Source of the DNA: Saprospiraceae bacterium
Lineage (GTDB): Bacteria; Bacteroidota; Bacteroidia; Chitinophagales; Saprospiraceae
Direction: 5' to 3'
Assembly: GCA_016714895.1 (NCBI GenBank)
Contig: JADKBV010000012.1
Coordinates: 339,834-403,833 of the forward strand
DNA: 64,000 nt
Shown here: one piece after another, positions 8,578-17,252 of the stretch
How positions within the stretch are numbered: position 1 is the first letter of the stretch
Layout: every line of letters begins with the position of its first letter
Made by a program: the position numbers and the translations under genes
Notes under the pieces: generated by a model
What the model was told of the DNA's origin: nothing
What the model saw: the letters and a program-made list of their open reading frames with translations, nothing else
Database searches by the model: none

Positions 8578-9247
8578 CATATTTATTCTTCATGATTTTA
8601 AAATCACCTCTTTTCCATGCTTTAAAAAATTCAATCCAAGCACTTGGACTCATTATATTCATAGGTCTAAATTGACCATTATAGTATGCTTTTTGAGCTT
8701 CTGTCTTTAAATAATAACTTGCATTACTTTGACCATCATGTGGAGTAAACTCGAGCATTTTTCTGATTCGATCCTGCGCTAGATTTTCTTCTGCTATATC
8801 TCGAAGTCCTTGATCTACTTTCAATGCTAAAAATTCCTGTTTAAAGTGTTCTTTACGAGGCCAAGGATAGACGACTGTCTCTGGCAATAAAAACTCATCT
8901 TTTGTTAAAATTTGAAATATCGTATAATGATCTTGATTTAGAGTAGTTGGCACTATATATATGGCATCTTTGTAACCAATATATCTAAACTGCAAGGTAT
9001 CCCCTATTTTGACAGCAATTGAAAAAAAACCATTTTCATTACTAAAGACTCCTCTATTTGTCGATTTGATTCTAATTTCTGCAAATGGCAGTGGCACTGG
9101 GTCAGAATTCGACTCTGTCACAACTAATCCTGATAATTGCACAATTTCAACAGTTTGACTATGTGCAACATAGCCGAAGAAATTGAATAAAATAATATAA
9201 CATGAAATTTTAATTAATTTCATTAAATGTTTCGATTGGATTAACAA
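8573..9247 (-). CDS. Secreted carboxypeptidase-regulatory-like domain protein
   Basis: A 224-residue exported protein with a hydrophobic signal (about 9-30). Residues about 35-125 match a CarboxypepD_reg-like beta-sandwich (LSGLVVTESN...LPFAEIRIKSTNRGVFSNENG, then LQFRYIGYKDA), a domain otherwise found at the N-termini of TonB-dependent receptors. The remaining helical part ends without a barrel. Bacteroidota carry many such stand-alone proteins of unknown role. It is divergent from the PhoD-like gene with a 79-bp gap. Confidence 0.75.
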   Translation of the reverse strand: MLIQSKHLMKLIKISCYIILFNFFGYVAHSQTVEIVQLSGLVVTESNSDPVPLPFAEIRIKSTNRGVFSNENGFFSIAVKIGDTLQFRYIGYKDAIYIVPTTLNQDHYTIFQILTKDEFLLPETVVYPWPRKEHFKQEFLALKVDQGLRDIAEENLAQDRIRKMLEFTPHDGQSNASYYLKTEAQKAYYNGQFRPMNIMSPSAWIEFFKAWKRGDFKIMKNKYE

Positions 9248-9326
9248 TACTTAAAACGAAGGTAATAGAAAATTGTGTATCTCAACTTACCTTTACAAGA
9301 ACTTATTCTCAACTAAAGATTAAATT

Positions 9327-10667
9327 ATGAATAAAAAGTTGCATTGGATCGGATTAATTCTCCTTCTTATCTCTTATTCTTTCAATTTGAAGTCGCAAAT
9401 CATTTCAGGTCCAATGGTCGGTTATGTAGAACATCGCACTGCCAAAATTTGGGTTGAAGTGAAGTATGACAGCAAAGTCAGCTTGAAATACTGGCAACAA
9501 AATTTAAATTCCTCAGCTCAAATTGCATTCCCTACTCATAACAAACAATTTAATTTCCACACTATAATTTTCGATTGTGTCAATATGAATCCCGGTTCAA
9601 TTTATGAATTTGAGATTTACTACAGTAATAAACCTTCCGGAATCCGAGGAAAATTTAAAACTCAAGAATTATGGAAATGGAGAAAAGCCGCACCAGATTT
9701 TTCTTTCCTGACCGGAAGCTGCGCTTATTTAAACGAACCAGAATTTGATCGCCCAACTCCTTATGGAGGTGATACAAGTATATTTAATTCGATGGCAAAA
9801 GAAAATTCTGAGTTTATGCTTTGGTTGGGAGACAATTGGTACACTCGTGAAGTTGATTATGGAAGTCAGTGGGGACTTTGGTATCGCGCATCTAGAGATA
9901 GAAGTTTGCCATCTATTCAAAATTTCACCAATTCAATTCCTCAAGTGGCAATATGGGATGACCATGATTATGGCCCAAATAATGAAGGTGTCTCCTATAT
10001 CTTTAAAAATGAGACAAGAGAAGTTTTCTCTGCTTTTTGGGCAAATCCTACTTATGGATTAGACCAAAAAGGTGTTTACTCAAAAGCGAGTTACTATGAT
10101 GTAGATATCTTCCTTATGGATAATCGAACATGGAGATCTTCTGATGATATGATTTCTTACATTGATGAAAAACCAAATCCCGATAAAAAAATGTTTGGAA
10201 ATGAGCAATTGAATTGGCTTAAAAATGCATTATTAAATAGCCATGCTACTTTTAAAATCATCGCCACTGGTTCGCCAATGCTCAATCGAATGAATAAGTA
10301 TGATTGTTTTGTGAATTACCCAATCGAACATCAAGAACTATTACGATTTTTAGAATTACATAATATTAAAGGAGTTTTATTTATAACAGGTGATCGCCAT
10401 CATAATGAAATCATTGAAGAAAAAAGAGTTAATAAATACAGTCTTTATGATCTCACTTTAAGTCCTTTAACTTCTGGCGTTTATAAACTTCCAAATGAAG
10501 AGCTTGCCAATCCTGCATTGGTAAATGGGAGCGTGTATCAAGAACAAAATTATACGAGAATTTCTGTTCTTGGGAAAACAAAGGATCGTAAATTGAAAAT
10601 AGAATATATGGACAAAACAGGTACCCCTCGTTTTTCTTGGGAGATCAATGAATCACAATTAAAATAG
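9327..10667 (+). CDS. PhoD-like alkaline phosphatase family protein
   Basis: A 446-residue secreted metallophosphoesterase with a signal peptide (about 1-23). A fibronectin-like N-terminal domain (GPMVGYVEHRTAKIWVEV) is followed by the PhoD core: GSCAYLN, LGDNWYTREVDYGS, QVAIWDDHDYGPNN and TGDRHHNE, which supply the metal-binding Asp, Asn and His residues. Length fits the shorter PhoD-like group that hydrolyses phosphomonoesters or diesters. It stands alone on the plus strand. Confidence 0.9.
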   Translation: MNKKLHWIGLILLLISYSFNLKSQIISGPMVGYVEHRTAKIWVEVKYDSKVSLKYWQQNLNSSAQIAFPTHNKQFNFHTIIFDCVNMNPGSIYEFEIYYSNKPSGIRGKFKTQELWKWRKAAPDFSFLTGSCAYLNEPEFDRPTPYGGDTSIFNSMAKENSEFMLWLGDNWYTREVDYGSQWGLWYRASRDRSLPSIQNFTNSIPQVAIWDDHDYGPNNEGVSYIFKNETREVFSAFWANPTYGLDQKGVYSKASYYDVDIFLMDNRTWRSSDDMISYIDEKPNPDKKMFGNEQLNWLKNALLNSHATFKIIATGSPMLNRMNKYDCFVNYPIEHQELLRFLELHNIKGVLFITGDRHHNEIIEEKRVNKYSLYDLTLSPLTSGVYKLPNEELANPALVNGSVYQEQNYTRISVLGKTKDRKLKIEYMDKTGTPRFSWEINESQLK

Positions 10668-10853
10668 GTTTTCAGAAAGTAACTTTTTTAATCAAATTCA
10701 TAAAGTATCGACGACTCATTCTAGCCAATGTGGGTTTAATATCGTATGGTCGTGGGGTAAAATCCATCGCATATTGAGAAGTATGTCAATCAGCTAAAAG
10801 TTGATCTCATGTGATAACAAAAGTATTTCCCAATACTTTGGATTGCTTGTGTT

Positions 10854-10876
10854 ATACCAAAGTGAAATACACCCTA
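10854..10876 (+). repeat. Dispersed repeat, copy 1
   Basis: The 23-nt stretch beginning ATACCAAAGTGAAATACACC recurs exactly at 48571. Here CCAAAGT also pairs with ACTTTGG about 20 nt upstream, giving a short hairpin, while at 48.57 kb the inverted partner lies downstream. It may be the end of a small mobile element. Confidence 0.5.
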
Positions 10877-10983
10877 AGTTGAACGTCTAAGTTTCATCTA
10901 TTCCAATGTATTTAACAAGAACCTAAAAAGATCTTATTTCCTTGATAAAAAATCAAATACGCTACATTTTAAAAACAAAAACA

Positions 10984-11014
10984 AAGGCCACCCAGCATGA
11001 GTCTGAGCGGCCTT
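10984..11014 (-). terminator. Rho-independent terminator of the foldase gene
   Basis: Read on the minus strand, AAGGCC at 11014-11009 pairs with GGCCTT at 10989-10984 with additional CAG/CTG pairing inside, followed by a T-rich tract (10983 down to about 10966). It lies 52 bp past the stop at 11066. Confidence 0.8.
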
Positions 11015-11065
11015 CACATTTACTGATTTTGGAATCTGTCTCTTTTCAGTATATTGAATTATCTC

Positions 11066-13186
11066 TTAATAGAACTTTGATCTATTGTCTTTGATATCTT
11101 CTTTCTTCTTCAATGCCTCCATGAAATATGACATCGCTGTATTTTTTGCAGGATGAGCATAGAATCTTTTGAAATTTGTAACATCTTGATTTGTAGCAGG
11201 CACTTTTTCGATCAACTTTATAAAATAAGCACCATTTGTCCCTTGAACTGGTCCTACAAAACTTCCTGGTTCTTTTTTGCTTATTTCAGCAACAACTTTA
11301 TGCTCTTTTTCATATAAATCAATATATCCCGCAACAGTATTTACATCTTTTGCAGTATCAATTGGAGCTTGATATGATCCGTATGTAGTTGATAAATCAG
11401 TTACACCAGCGCCTAAGCCCAATTTGATTTTATTAAATTTAGAACTTGCAATCAATTCGTCTTTTGCTTCTTTTCTTACCTTTTCTAAAGAAGGTACGCC
11501 CTTAGCATTTTTTGCAGAATAAGCTCCAACAACAAATCGATTTGTGAATTTTTTTACATCATCTTGAAGATCAAAAACATCTGGGCACACACTTCCCAAT
11601 TCAGTAGCTGGATCATAAAGCCATTTTGCGATATTCCGTACTGTATTGGATGCCCCTTCACCAAATCTTGGTATTTTAAATGTACTTTTTGCAATCTGAG
11701 GCTCGACTTCTATTTTGTATTTTCCTTTCTCAGCAATTGCTTTTTTAAATGATTCGAAATCTCTATTATTCTGGATTATTTCCAATGCTTCGCTTTCCAA
11801 TTGGTCTAATACGGCATCACCAGGTTGGATAGTTTCAGAAATAATTCCAAGTTGAATTCCTTCAGATTTTGTCAAGTATTTTTGGTCTGTAACTTCAACT
11901 AAATGAAATCCAAACTGTGTACCTATAATATAAAATTTACCTTTATCTGCTTTGTAAAAAATTAGATCATTGAATTCCTTAACCATACGATCTGGTGCCG
12001 AATATCCTAGATCTCCACCAATGCTGCCAGATCCAGCGTCTTGAGAAAACTGTTTTGCTAAATCAGCAAAATTTGCTTGACCTTTTTCTAGAACATTTTT
12101 CAAACTATCCAATAATCTTCTACCTGCGATAGCCTCTTGTTGTGTCTTCACTTGATATAAAATATGTCTAGATCTAACAGAATCAGGAATCATCTTACGA
12201 TCCAAGACTTTTGCAACTCTCATTTCTCCATTTTCAACATATGGTCCAACTAAACTACCTTTTGGTGTGCTAAACAATAATTCTGCATTTCCAGGAAATA
12301 GGTCAGTCTTTTTGTACAATTTCTCATCCCACTTACCTAATTGACCGACTATAAAAAGAGAATCACTTTTTGCGTTAGCAAAATTGTTCTTTCTTTCAGT
12401 CATGATATTTCGTAAATTTGTAGAATCCTCAGATGTTGGGTCAACATTGATGACTACATAACTAAAATCTCTACTTTCTTCAGGATTTGTGAATTTTGTT
12501 GGATTAGCTTTTAAATATGCCTGTAAGTCTTGATCTGTAATCTCAACTTCTCCTTCTATCGTTTTATATGGAATGATCGAATACGCAAGTTTCATCTTAG
12601 AATTACCTTCAACTAAATTACGTTCAATCATAAAATTGGGTTGAAAAAGAGATTTTGTAATAATAGAATTTAACTTCGTATACATTCTATCTTTCTTTAT
12701 CTCTTTTTCTTGAATCATCCAAAAGTCTTTTGCTTGTTGTGGCAATTGGCCTGACTCCATATTTGATTTAAACTGTGCTAATTGCTCTCGATTCACTTGG
12801 CCAGTATTTGGATCTCTGAAGTTTCTAACCAACACTGGAGAAAGATTAACTCCTCCTTGTAATTCGGTCATTTCAGACTCTGAAACTCCAATTCCATTTG
12901 ACTTTGATTCTTTCTCTAGGATTGCTTCTTCGACAAACTGTTCCCAAAGATATTCTTTCCTTCCAAAAAAATCAACATTTGAATTTTGGTACATAATTCC
13001 TTCCTTTCGTTGAAACTCTGTATAGTCTAAACTTTTTCCAGCTACTTTACCAAGCGTATTGGAGTTATTAAACAAAGCACCTGATTGACCTGTGGTCATA
13101 TCCATCACGATAAAACCTAAAAGTGCTAATGCCATCAACAGTGTAACTAGCCAAAGTCTTTTGCGAATACTTGAAATTAATCCCAT
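11066..13186 (-). CDS. Membrane-anchored peptidyl-prolyl isomerase / periplasmic foldase (PpiD/SurA-like)
   Basis: A 706-residue protein with one N-terminal membrane helix (about 11-30) and a large periplasmic part, the architecture of PpiD. A SurA_N-like helical region is followed by a parvulin domain (about 340-440: RSRHILYQVK, FADLAKQFSQDAGSG, GGDLGYSAPDRMVKEF, QFGFHLVEVTDQ) and a second, degenerate rotamase-like C-terminal region. Bacteroidota PpiD-type proteins assist outer-membrane protein folding. It has a canonical Bacteroidota promoter 80 bp upstream and a strong terminator, so it is monocistronic. Confidence 0.9.
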   Translation of the reverse strand: MGLISSIRKRLWLVTLLMALALLGFIVMDMTTGQSGALFNNSNTLGKVAGKSLDYTEFQRKEGIMYQNSNVDFFGRKEYLWEQFVEEAILEKESKSNGIGVSESEMTELQGGVNLSPVLVRNFRDPNTGQVNREQLAQFKSNMESGQLPQQAKDFWMIQEKEIKKDRMYTKLNSIITKSLFQPNFMIERNLVEGNSKMKLAYSIIPYKTIEGEVEITDQDLQAYLKANPTKFTNPEESRDFSYVVINVDPTSEDSTNLRNIMTERKNNFANAKSDSLFIVGQLGKWDEKLYKKTDLFPGNAELLFSTPKGSLVGPYVENGEMRVAKVLDRKMIPDSVRSRHILYQVKTQQEAIAGRRLLDSLKNVLEKGQANFADLAKQFSQDAGSGSIGGDLGYSAPDRMVKEFNDLIFYKADKGKFYIIGTQFGFHLVEVTDQKYLTKSEGIQLGIISETIQPGDAVLDQLESEALEIIQNNRDFESFKKAIAEKGKYKIEVEPQIAKSTFKIPRFGEGASNTVRNIAKWLYDPATELGSVCPDVFDLQDDVKKFTNRFVVGAYSAKNAKGVPSLEKVRKEAKDELIASSKFNKIKLGLGAGVTDLSTTYGSYQAPIDTAKDVNTVAGYIDLYEKEHKVVAEISKKEPGSFVGPVQGTNGAYFIKLIEKVPATNQDVTNFKRFYAHPAKNTAMSYFMEALKKKEDIKDNRSKFY

Positions 13187-13265
13187 GGGAGCAATATAAT
13201 TTATTAAGAATCAATACGTTAAATAAAATTTAATTCCTCAAAATCGTAATTTTGAAAAAACCTTG

Positions 13266-13295
13266 CAAAGTTAATACTTCTTAGCCGAAATTCAA
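13266..13295 (-). promoter_or_regulatory. Bacteroidota-type primary promoter of the foldase gene
   Basis: On the minus strand TTG (13295-13293) is followed after exactly 19 nt by TAACTTTG (13273-13266), a full match to the -33 TTG / -7 TAnnTTTG consensus of Bacteroidota housekeeping sigma. Transcription would begin about 75 nt upstream of the ATG. Confidence 0.65.
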
Positions 13296-13364
13296 GGACT
13301 AAGCTAAATTTATGGAAAAGAAATTTTGATAGCGCCGACGTAAGTATGTCGTCCAATCGGTATC

Positions 13365-13955
13365 TCAGCTGCCAGAAATTGACTTTTTGTGATCTGCAGC
13401 TGATGCAAGCTCTTCATAAAATGCCTCACCAAACCTCCGAGTTATGGATTCTTGCAAAAATTTATAAAGTGGAACTTTTTCTTTTTTACCAGCTTTACAA
13501 GCAGGATCACAGATTTCCCAACGATCATAATTCACTGCGATAAAGCCTTGTTTTGGATTCTCTGTAATTCGTATAGGATATAAATGGCAAGAAATCGGTT
13601 TTTTGAATTTTGTAAGTCCTTGGTAATAAGCTTGTTCTATTCCACACTTTGAGATGCCCAATTCATCTTTAATCAAAAACACACAGGGTCCACCATTGAT
13701 TAACTGTGTTCCCATTCCTTCTAAATCTTTATAATATTTAGTAACCCCATTTTTTTCAATAACATTTCTATTTTCGCGGGGTAACATATGCTTTATTTTT
13801 TGATACACTTCCTCTAGAATTGGTACTTCTTCGTCGCTTACTGGAGCACCGAGGTCACCTTCGTAACAACAAGCACCTTGACAAGACTCTAGATTGCATC
13901 GAAAATAGCTGTCGATGATATCTTCACTTATTAATATATTGTCAATCGCTATCAT
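13365..13955 (-). CDS. DUF3109 family cysteine-rich protein
   Basis: A 196-residue cytoplasmic protein of a conserved Bacteroidota family. Cysteines are clustered in FRCNLESCQGACCYEGD near residue 20, GPCVF and KCGIEQAYYQG mid-protein, PISCHLYPIRI and WEICDPACKAGKK toward the C-terminus, a pattern like CxxCxxxCC zinc/iron-binding proteins (related to the YkgJ zinc/iron-chelating style). No enzymatic function is known. It is monocistronic, with 178 bp to the foldase promoter region. Confidence 0.85.
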   Translation of the reverse strand: MIAIDNILISEDIIDSYFRCNLESCQGACCYEGDLGAPVSDEEVPILEEVYQKIKHMLPRENRNVIEKNGVTKYYKDLEGMGTQLINGGPCVFLIKDELGISKCGIEQAYYQGLTKFKKPISCHLYPIRITENPKQGFIAVNYDRWEICDPACKAGKKEKVPLYKFLQESITRRFGEAFYEELASAADHKKSISGS

Positions 13956-14207
13956 AGTGTAAAAATAAGAGAAAGATATTAATACTAACAGGATTTAGGG
14001 TGCAATCTGATGATTATTGGATATTGGGGTTAATAAAACAATTCAGTAGGAAATATTTCTTTATACCAAAATAATCAAATTAAAATCAAACAATTAAACA
14101 AAAAGTAGGTATGTAGATGTCTTTGGTTCACTTTTGAATCAAAAGTATTAATACCCTTCTCTACACTATAGTGTTAGAAGAGGATCTTTTGTTACTCTTT
14201 TTTAAAC

Positions 14208-14849
14208 TTAATTTAAAAATTTTTTATAAATATCTAGAAACTCCTGTAAAATCATTGCTGTCGCACCCCAGATCCAATGGGATTCTATTTCAAATCCTGG
14301 CACTTCGATATTTTGAGCATAACTCGTATTCAATACTTTACGAACACTATGGCGCGGTTCTAATAAATTGTTCAAAGAAATTTGAATGATAGATTCAACT
14401 TCTGATGGTTGATTTTTGAATTGGGGAATCTCATCAATAAAGGCAATGAAAGGATGAACTTCATTTTGACTGACTGGAATATATAATGATGATAGACTAG
14501 CTATCACATGCTTTTTAAGCAAACGAATACCAATTTCCTCTTCTGTTTCTCGAAGAGCTGTGTTTAATAAACTGCCATCCGCAATATCATATCTGCCGCC
14601 AGGAAGAGATATCTGACCTGCGTGAGGATCATTTTTGTTGGTTGATGTCCGCTTGATTAGGGGAAAGACAAGTTCGCCACTGCACTCATACAATAAAATC
14701 ACAACTCCAGCTTTTTTTACATTTTTTGGTGCTAATTCAAGCAATCGATTAGGCAATGGAGCCATCTTTCTATGGGACTCAAATTTATTAAATTCAAAGT
14801 TTTCAATGAATCTTTGAAATTGCAATGTAAAATCGATTTTGCTCTTCAC
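14208..14849 (-). CDS. NUDIX hydrolase, CoA pyrophosphatase-like
   Basis: A 213-residue NudL/YeaB-type protein expected to hydrolyse CoA or related dinucleotides. The NUDIX box is clear, GGRYDIADGSLLNTALRE followed by TEEEIGI, with Asp in place of the first Glu. The preceding LPKRTSTNKNDPHAGQISLPG segment type (here IKRTSTNKNDPHAGQISLPG) is the UPF0035/CoAse signature. It is last in a tightly spaced minus-strand run, 1 bp after hemD. Confidence 0.88.
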   Translation of the reverse strand: MKSKIDFTLQFQRFIENFEFNKFESHRKMAPLPNRLLELAPKNVKKAGVVILLYECSGELVFPLIKRTSTNKNDPHAGQISLPGGRYDIADGSLLNTALRETEEEIGIRLLKKHVIASLSSLYIPVSQNEVHPFIAFIDEIPQFKNQPSEVESIIQISLNNLLEPRHSVRKVLNTSYAQNIEVPGFEIESHWIWGATAMILQEFLDIYKKFLN

Positions 14850-14850
14850 C

Positions 14851-15639
14851 TTATCCCAAGGTCTTCTTAATATACTCTTCTAATGCCATTGCCATAGATG
14901 GTGTGGCAGGAGTTGGGGCTTGTATATCAATGATTAAACCCGCTTCTTTTGCTGCTTTTGCAGCGGTTGGACCAAATACAGCAATTCGTGTATCACCTTG
15001 AACAAAATCTGGAAAATTATCGAAAAGTGACTTTATCTCCATTGGACTAAAAAATACTAAAACATCATATTTTATATCTTTTAGATCTGAAAGATCTGCA
15101 TTCACAGTGCGATGCATGATCGCTTCCTGAAATTTTACTTTTGAGGACTTTAAAAACTGTATCACTTCTACGTTACTTACGTCAGAGCAAGGAATTAAAA
15201 AAACACCCGATTCCTTATGCTTCTGAAAATAGTTAGCTATGTCTACTAGATTTTTTGTGCCGGAGAATACTTTTCTCTTCCTGAATAAAATAAACTTCTG
15301 AAGATAATTTGCCACAGTTTCAGTAGTGCAGAAGTATTTTGTCATTTCAGAGACTTTTAGTCTCATCTCTTCACAAAGCCTAAAATAGTGCTCAATTGAA
15401 GTGCGACTTGTAAAAACTACACATGGGAAGGCATTTGGACGAATTTTTTGCTTCCTAAATTCCTTCTCACTTAATCCATCGACTTGAATAAAAGGTCGCC
15501 AATCTATCTGGGTACCATATTTAGTCTCAATCTCATAGTATGGAGACCTTTCTGGTTTCGGTTGAGAAACCAAAATAGAAGATACTTTTTTAAGTCGCAA
15601 ATCAGGTTCTGGTCCTTTTTTCTTCGTTTTTATTGGCAT
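14851..15639 (-). CDS. hemD: Uroporphyrinogen-III synthase
   Basis: A 262-residue enzyme that cyclises and isomerises hydroxymethylbilane to uroporphyrinogen III in haem synthesis. Family segments include FPCVVFTSRTSIEHYF, YDVLVFFSPMEIKSLF (the TS/SP-x-xA/E loop) and IAVFGPTAAKAAKEAG near the C-terminus. The N-terminal Lys/Pro-rich tail is common in Bacteroidota. It follows the DUF4271 gene by 10 bp and precedes the NUDIX gene by 1 bp, a pairing with DUF4271 that is typical for the phylum. Confidence 0.88.
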   Translation of the reverse strand: MPIKTKKKGPEPDLRLKKVSSILVSQPKPERSPYYEIETKYGTQIDWRPFIQVDGLSEKEFRKQKIRPNAFPCVVFTSRTSIEHYFRLCEEMRLKVSEMTKYFCTTETVANYLQKFILFRKRKVFSGTKNLVDIANYFQKHKESGVFLIPCSDVSNVEVIQFLKSSKVKFQEAIMHRTVNADLSDLKDIKYDVLVFFSPMEIKSLFDNFPDFVQGDTRIAVFGPTAAKAAKEAGLIIDIQAPTPATPSMAMALEEYIKKTLG

Positions 15640-15649
15640 CTAAAAGGAA

Positions 15650-16558
15650 TTAACTTAAAACACCCTCTATTCTTAAAATTTTATAGATTAACAAGAGAGG
15701 CGCTATTTCGAAAGCGCAAAGATACAATAAAAAGTGAAAAATAGAATTTCTCCACAAATTTGAACTAATTAGTATATCCCGACCATGTCTCACAAAATAT
15801 AAAACTGCTATTAAAGCACCAATGATTAGAATTATTTTCTTGGCTAATTCTGGGTTAATAAATGCAATTAAAAAATCTGACGGGATCAACAGAATGCCTA
15901 AAAAACAACCAAAGGTGGTGACACTATAGGATAAGGCATACATCTCTTTTTCTACTCCAAAAATCCTTCCAAATAAAAACAAAGAAATATGTCGAATTAC
16001 ATAAATCAAACACACGATCCCTGCGATATATAAAAGATAATAAGGATGTCGAATTCCTATATAGTATGTATATCCTAAATATATAAATATTGATAAACCA
16101 ATGAAATATAATCCATATAAGATAAAATAAATGAATCGTTGCTGTTCGTTAGAATCTCTCAATTGGAGACTAAAAAAATTAATATTCGTAAAACTTCTAT
16201 AAATATTTAATGCGACATTCCGATTCAAATTTAGTGCAAGTGCCAACAAGAAACTCAAGAATAAAAGCATCCAAAAAAGGATATTTTTAATTTGTTGATA
16301 ACTTGTTTTGCCAAGTGAAATAACAGGAAATAATGGCTTTGAAATTTTTATATTTCCCTCCTTATTTTGGACAATCGGATAGGTTGGTTGAACCAATTCG
16401 AATGGGTTAAATGCTTGAAAAATACTTCCTGTACTATCCTTCTGAACCTGTTCTGTGGGGCTAATTTCTCTAATTTCAAAAGGATTTTTAGGTAATTGTG
16501 CATTCAATACCCAAGAAATTAATGTAAAAATAAAGATTAAATAATAGTGACGATTCAT
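15650..16558 (-). CDS. DUF4271 family membrane protein
   Basis: A 302-residue protein with a signal peptide (about 1-20), a periplasmic stretch of about 70 residues, and about six membrane helices (roughly 90-300). The family is Bacteroidota-specific and usually lies beside hemD, as here. The stop codon of the response regulator is directly followed by this start. No molecular function is established. Confidence 0.85.
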   Translation of the reverse strand: MNRHYYLIFIFTLISWVLNAQLPKNPFEIREISPTEQVQKDSTGSIFQAFNPFELVQPTYPIVQNKEGNIKISKPLFPVISLGKTSYQQIKNILFWMLLFLSFLLALALNLNRNVALNIYRSFTNINFFSLQLRDSNEQQRFIYFILYGLYFIGLSIFIYLGYTYYIGIRHPYYLLYIAGIVCLIYVIRHISLFLFGRIFGVEKEMYALSYSVTTFGCFLGILLIPSDFLIAFINPELAKKIILIIGALIAVLYFVRHGRDILISSNLWRNSIFHFLLYLCAFEIAPLLLIYKILRIEGVLS

Positions 16559-17248
16559 TTATGGACAAATAAACTTAAATCCAATGCCATGAATATTGTC
16601 GATTTTAATCGCTGGATCTTCGCTGAGATACTTTCTCAATCTCGATATAAAGACATCCAAACTTCTGCCCATAAAATAATCATCTTCTCCCCAAAGAGTC
16701 TCCAGAATCATGGAGCGTTTAATTACTCTGTTTTTATTTTTTAACAAAAAGCCTAAAAGTTCGCTTTCTCTTTGAGTTAAGATCCTTGCATCTCCATCAA
16801 GAACCAACTGATATTCCATAGGCATATATTGGTATCTACCTATTGACAACTCTGCTTCTTGGCTTGGAGCTTCGAATACTTTACTTCTTCGTAAGAAGAT
16901 TTCGATTTTTAAAATTAGCTCTTCAATGCTGAATGGCTTGGTGAGATAATCATCACCTCCGATTTTCAAACCGTGGATTCGATCCTCCTTAAGAGATTTT
17001 GCTGTCAAAAACAAGATTGGAATCTGTTGGTCTACCTTGCGTATCGCCTCTGCCACACCAAATCCATCTACTTCTGGCAACATTACATCTAGTATACAAA
17101 GATCGAATTTTGACCCTCGATAGGCTTCAATGGTCTTTGCACCATCAATGCAATGTACGATTTCGTATCCTTGCAATTCCAAATGATCCTTTGTGATGAA
17201 GCTCAAAGTTTCATCATCTTCTGCGTATAATAATCTTGCGCGTTTCAT
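16559..17248 (-). CDS. OmpR-family response regulator
   Basis: A two-component transcription factor of about 229 residues. The receiver domain has the acidic pair EDD, the phospho-acceptor in CILDVMLPEVDG, LTAK and KPFSIEEL. The C-terminal winged helix is of OmpR type (LTQRESELLGFLLKNKNRV, SLDVFISRLRKYL). A longer frame starts at 17299, but the ATG at 17248 lies 4 nt after the kinase stop and begins MKRARLLYAEDDE, the usual N-terminus, so I prefer it. It resembles RprY. Confidence 0.93.
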   Translation of the reverse strand: MKRARLLYAEDDETLSFITKDHLELQGYEIVHCIDGAKTIEAYRGSKFDLCILDVMLPEVDGFGVAEAIRKVDQQIPILFLTAKSLKEDRIHGLKIGGDDYLTKPFSIEELILKIEIFLRRSKVFEAPSQEAELSIGRYQYMPMEYQLVLDGDARILTQRESELLGFLLKNKNRVIKRSMILETLWGEDDYFMGRSLDVFISRLRKYLSEDPAIKIDNIHGIGFKFICP

Positions 17249-17252
17249 CCGA

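Larger units (their letters stand above)
10668..11065. other. 398-bp intergenic region with repeat, coding-like remnant and terminator
   Basis: There is no complete gene. It contains a short minus-strand coding-like remnant (10672-10790, including SQYAMDFTPRPYDIKPTLAR, unrecognised), one copy of a dispersed 23-nt repeat at 10854, and the terminator of the foldase gene at 10984-11014. Confidence 0.5.

Noticed and set aside
14098..14112. ACAAAAAGTAGGT shared with the right end of the IS remnant
   Set aside because: A 13-base match in A-rich DNA without an inverted partner or coding remnant; likely chance.
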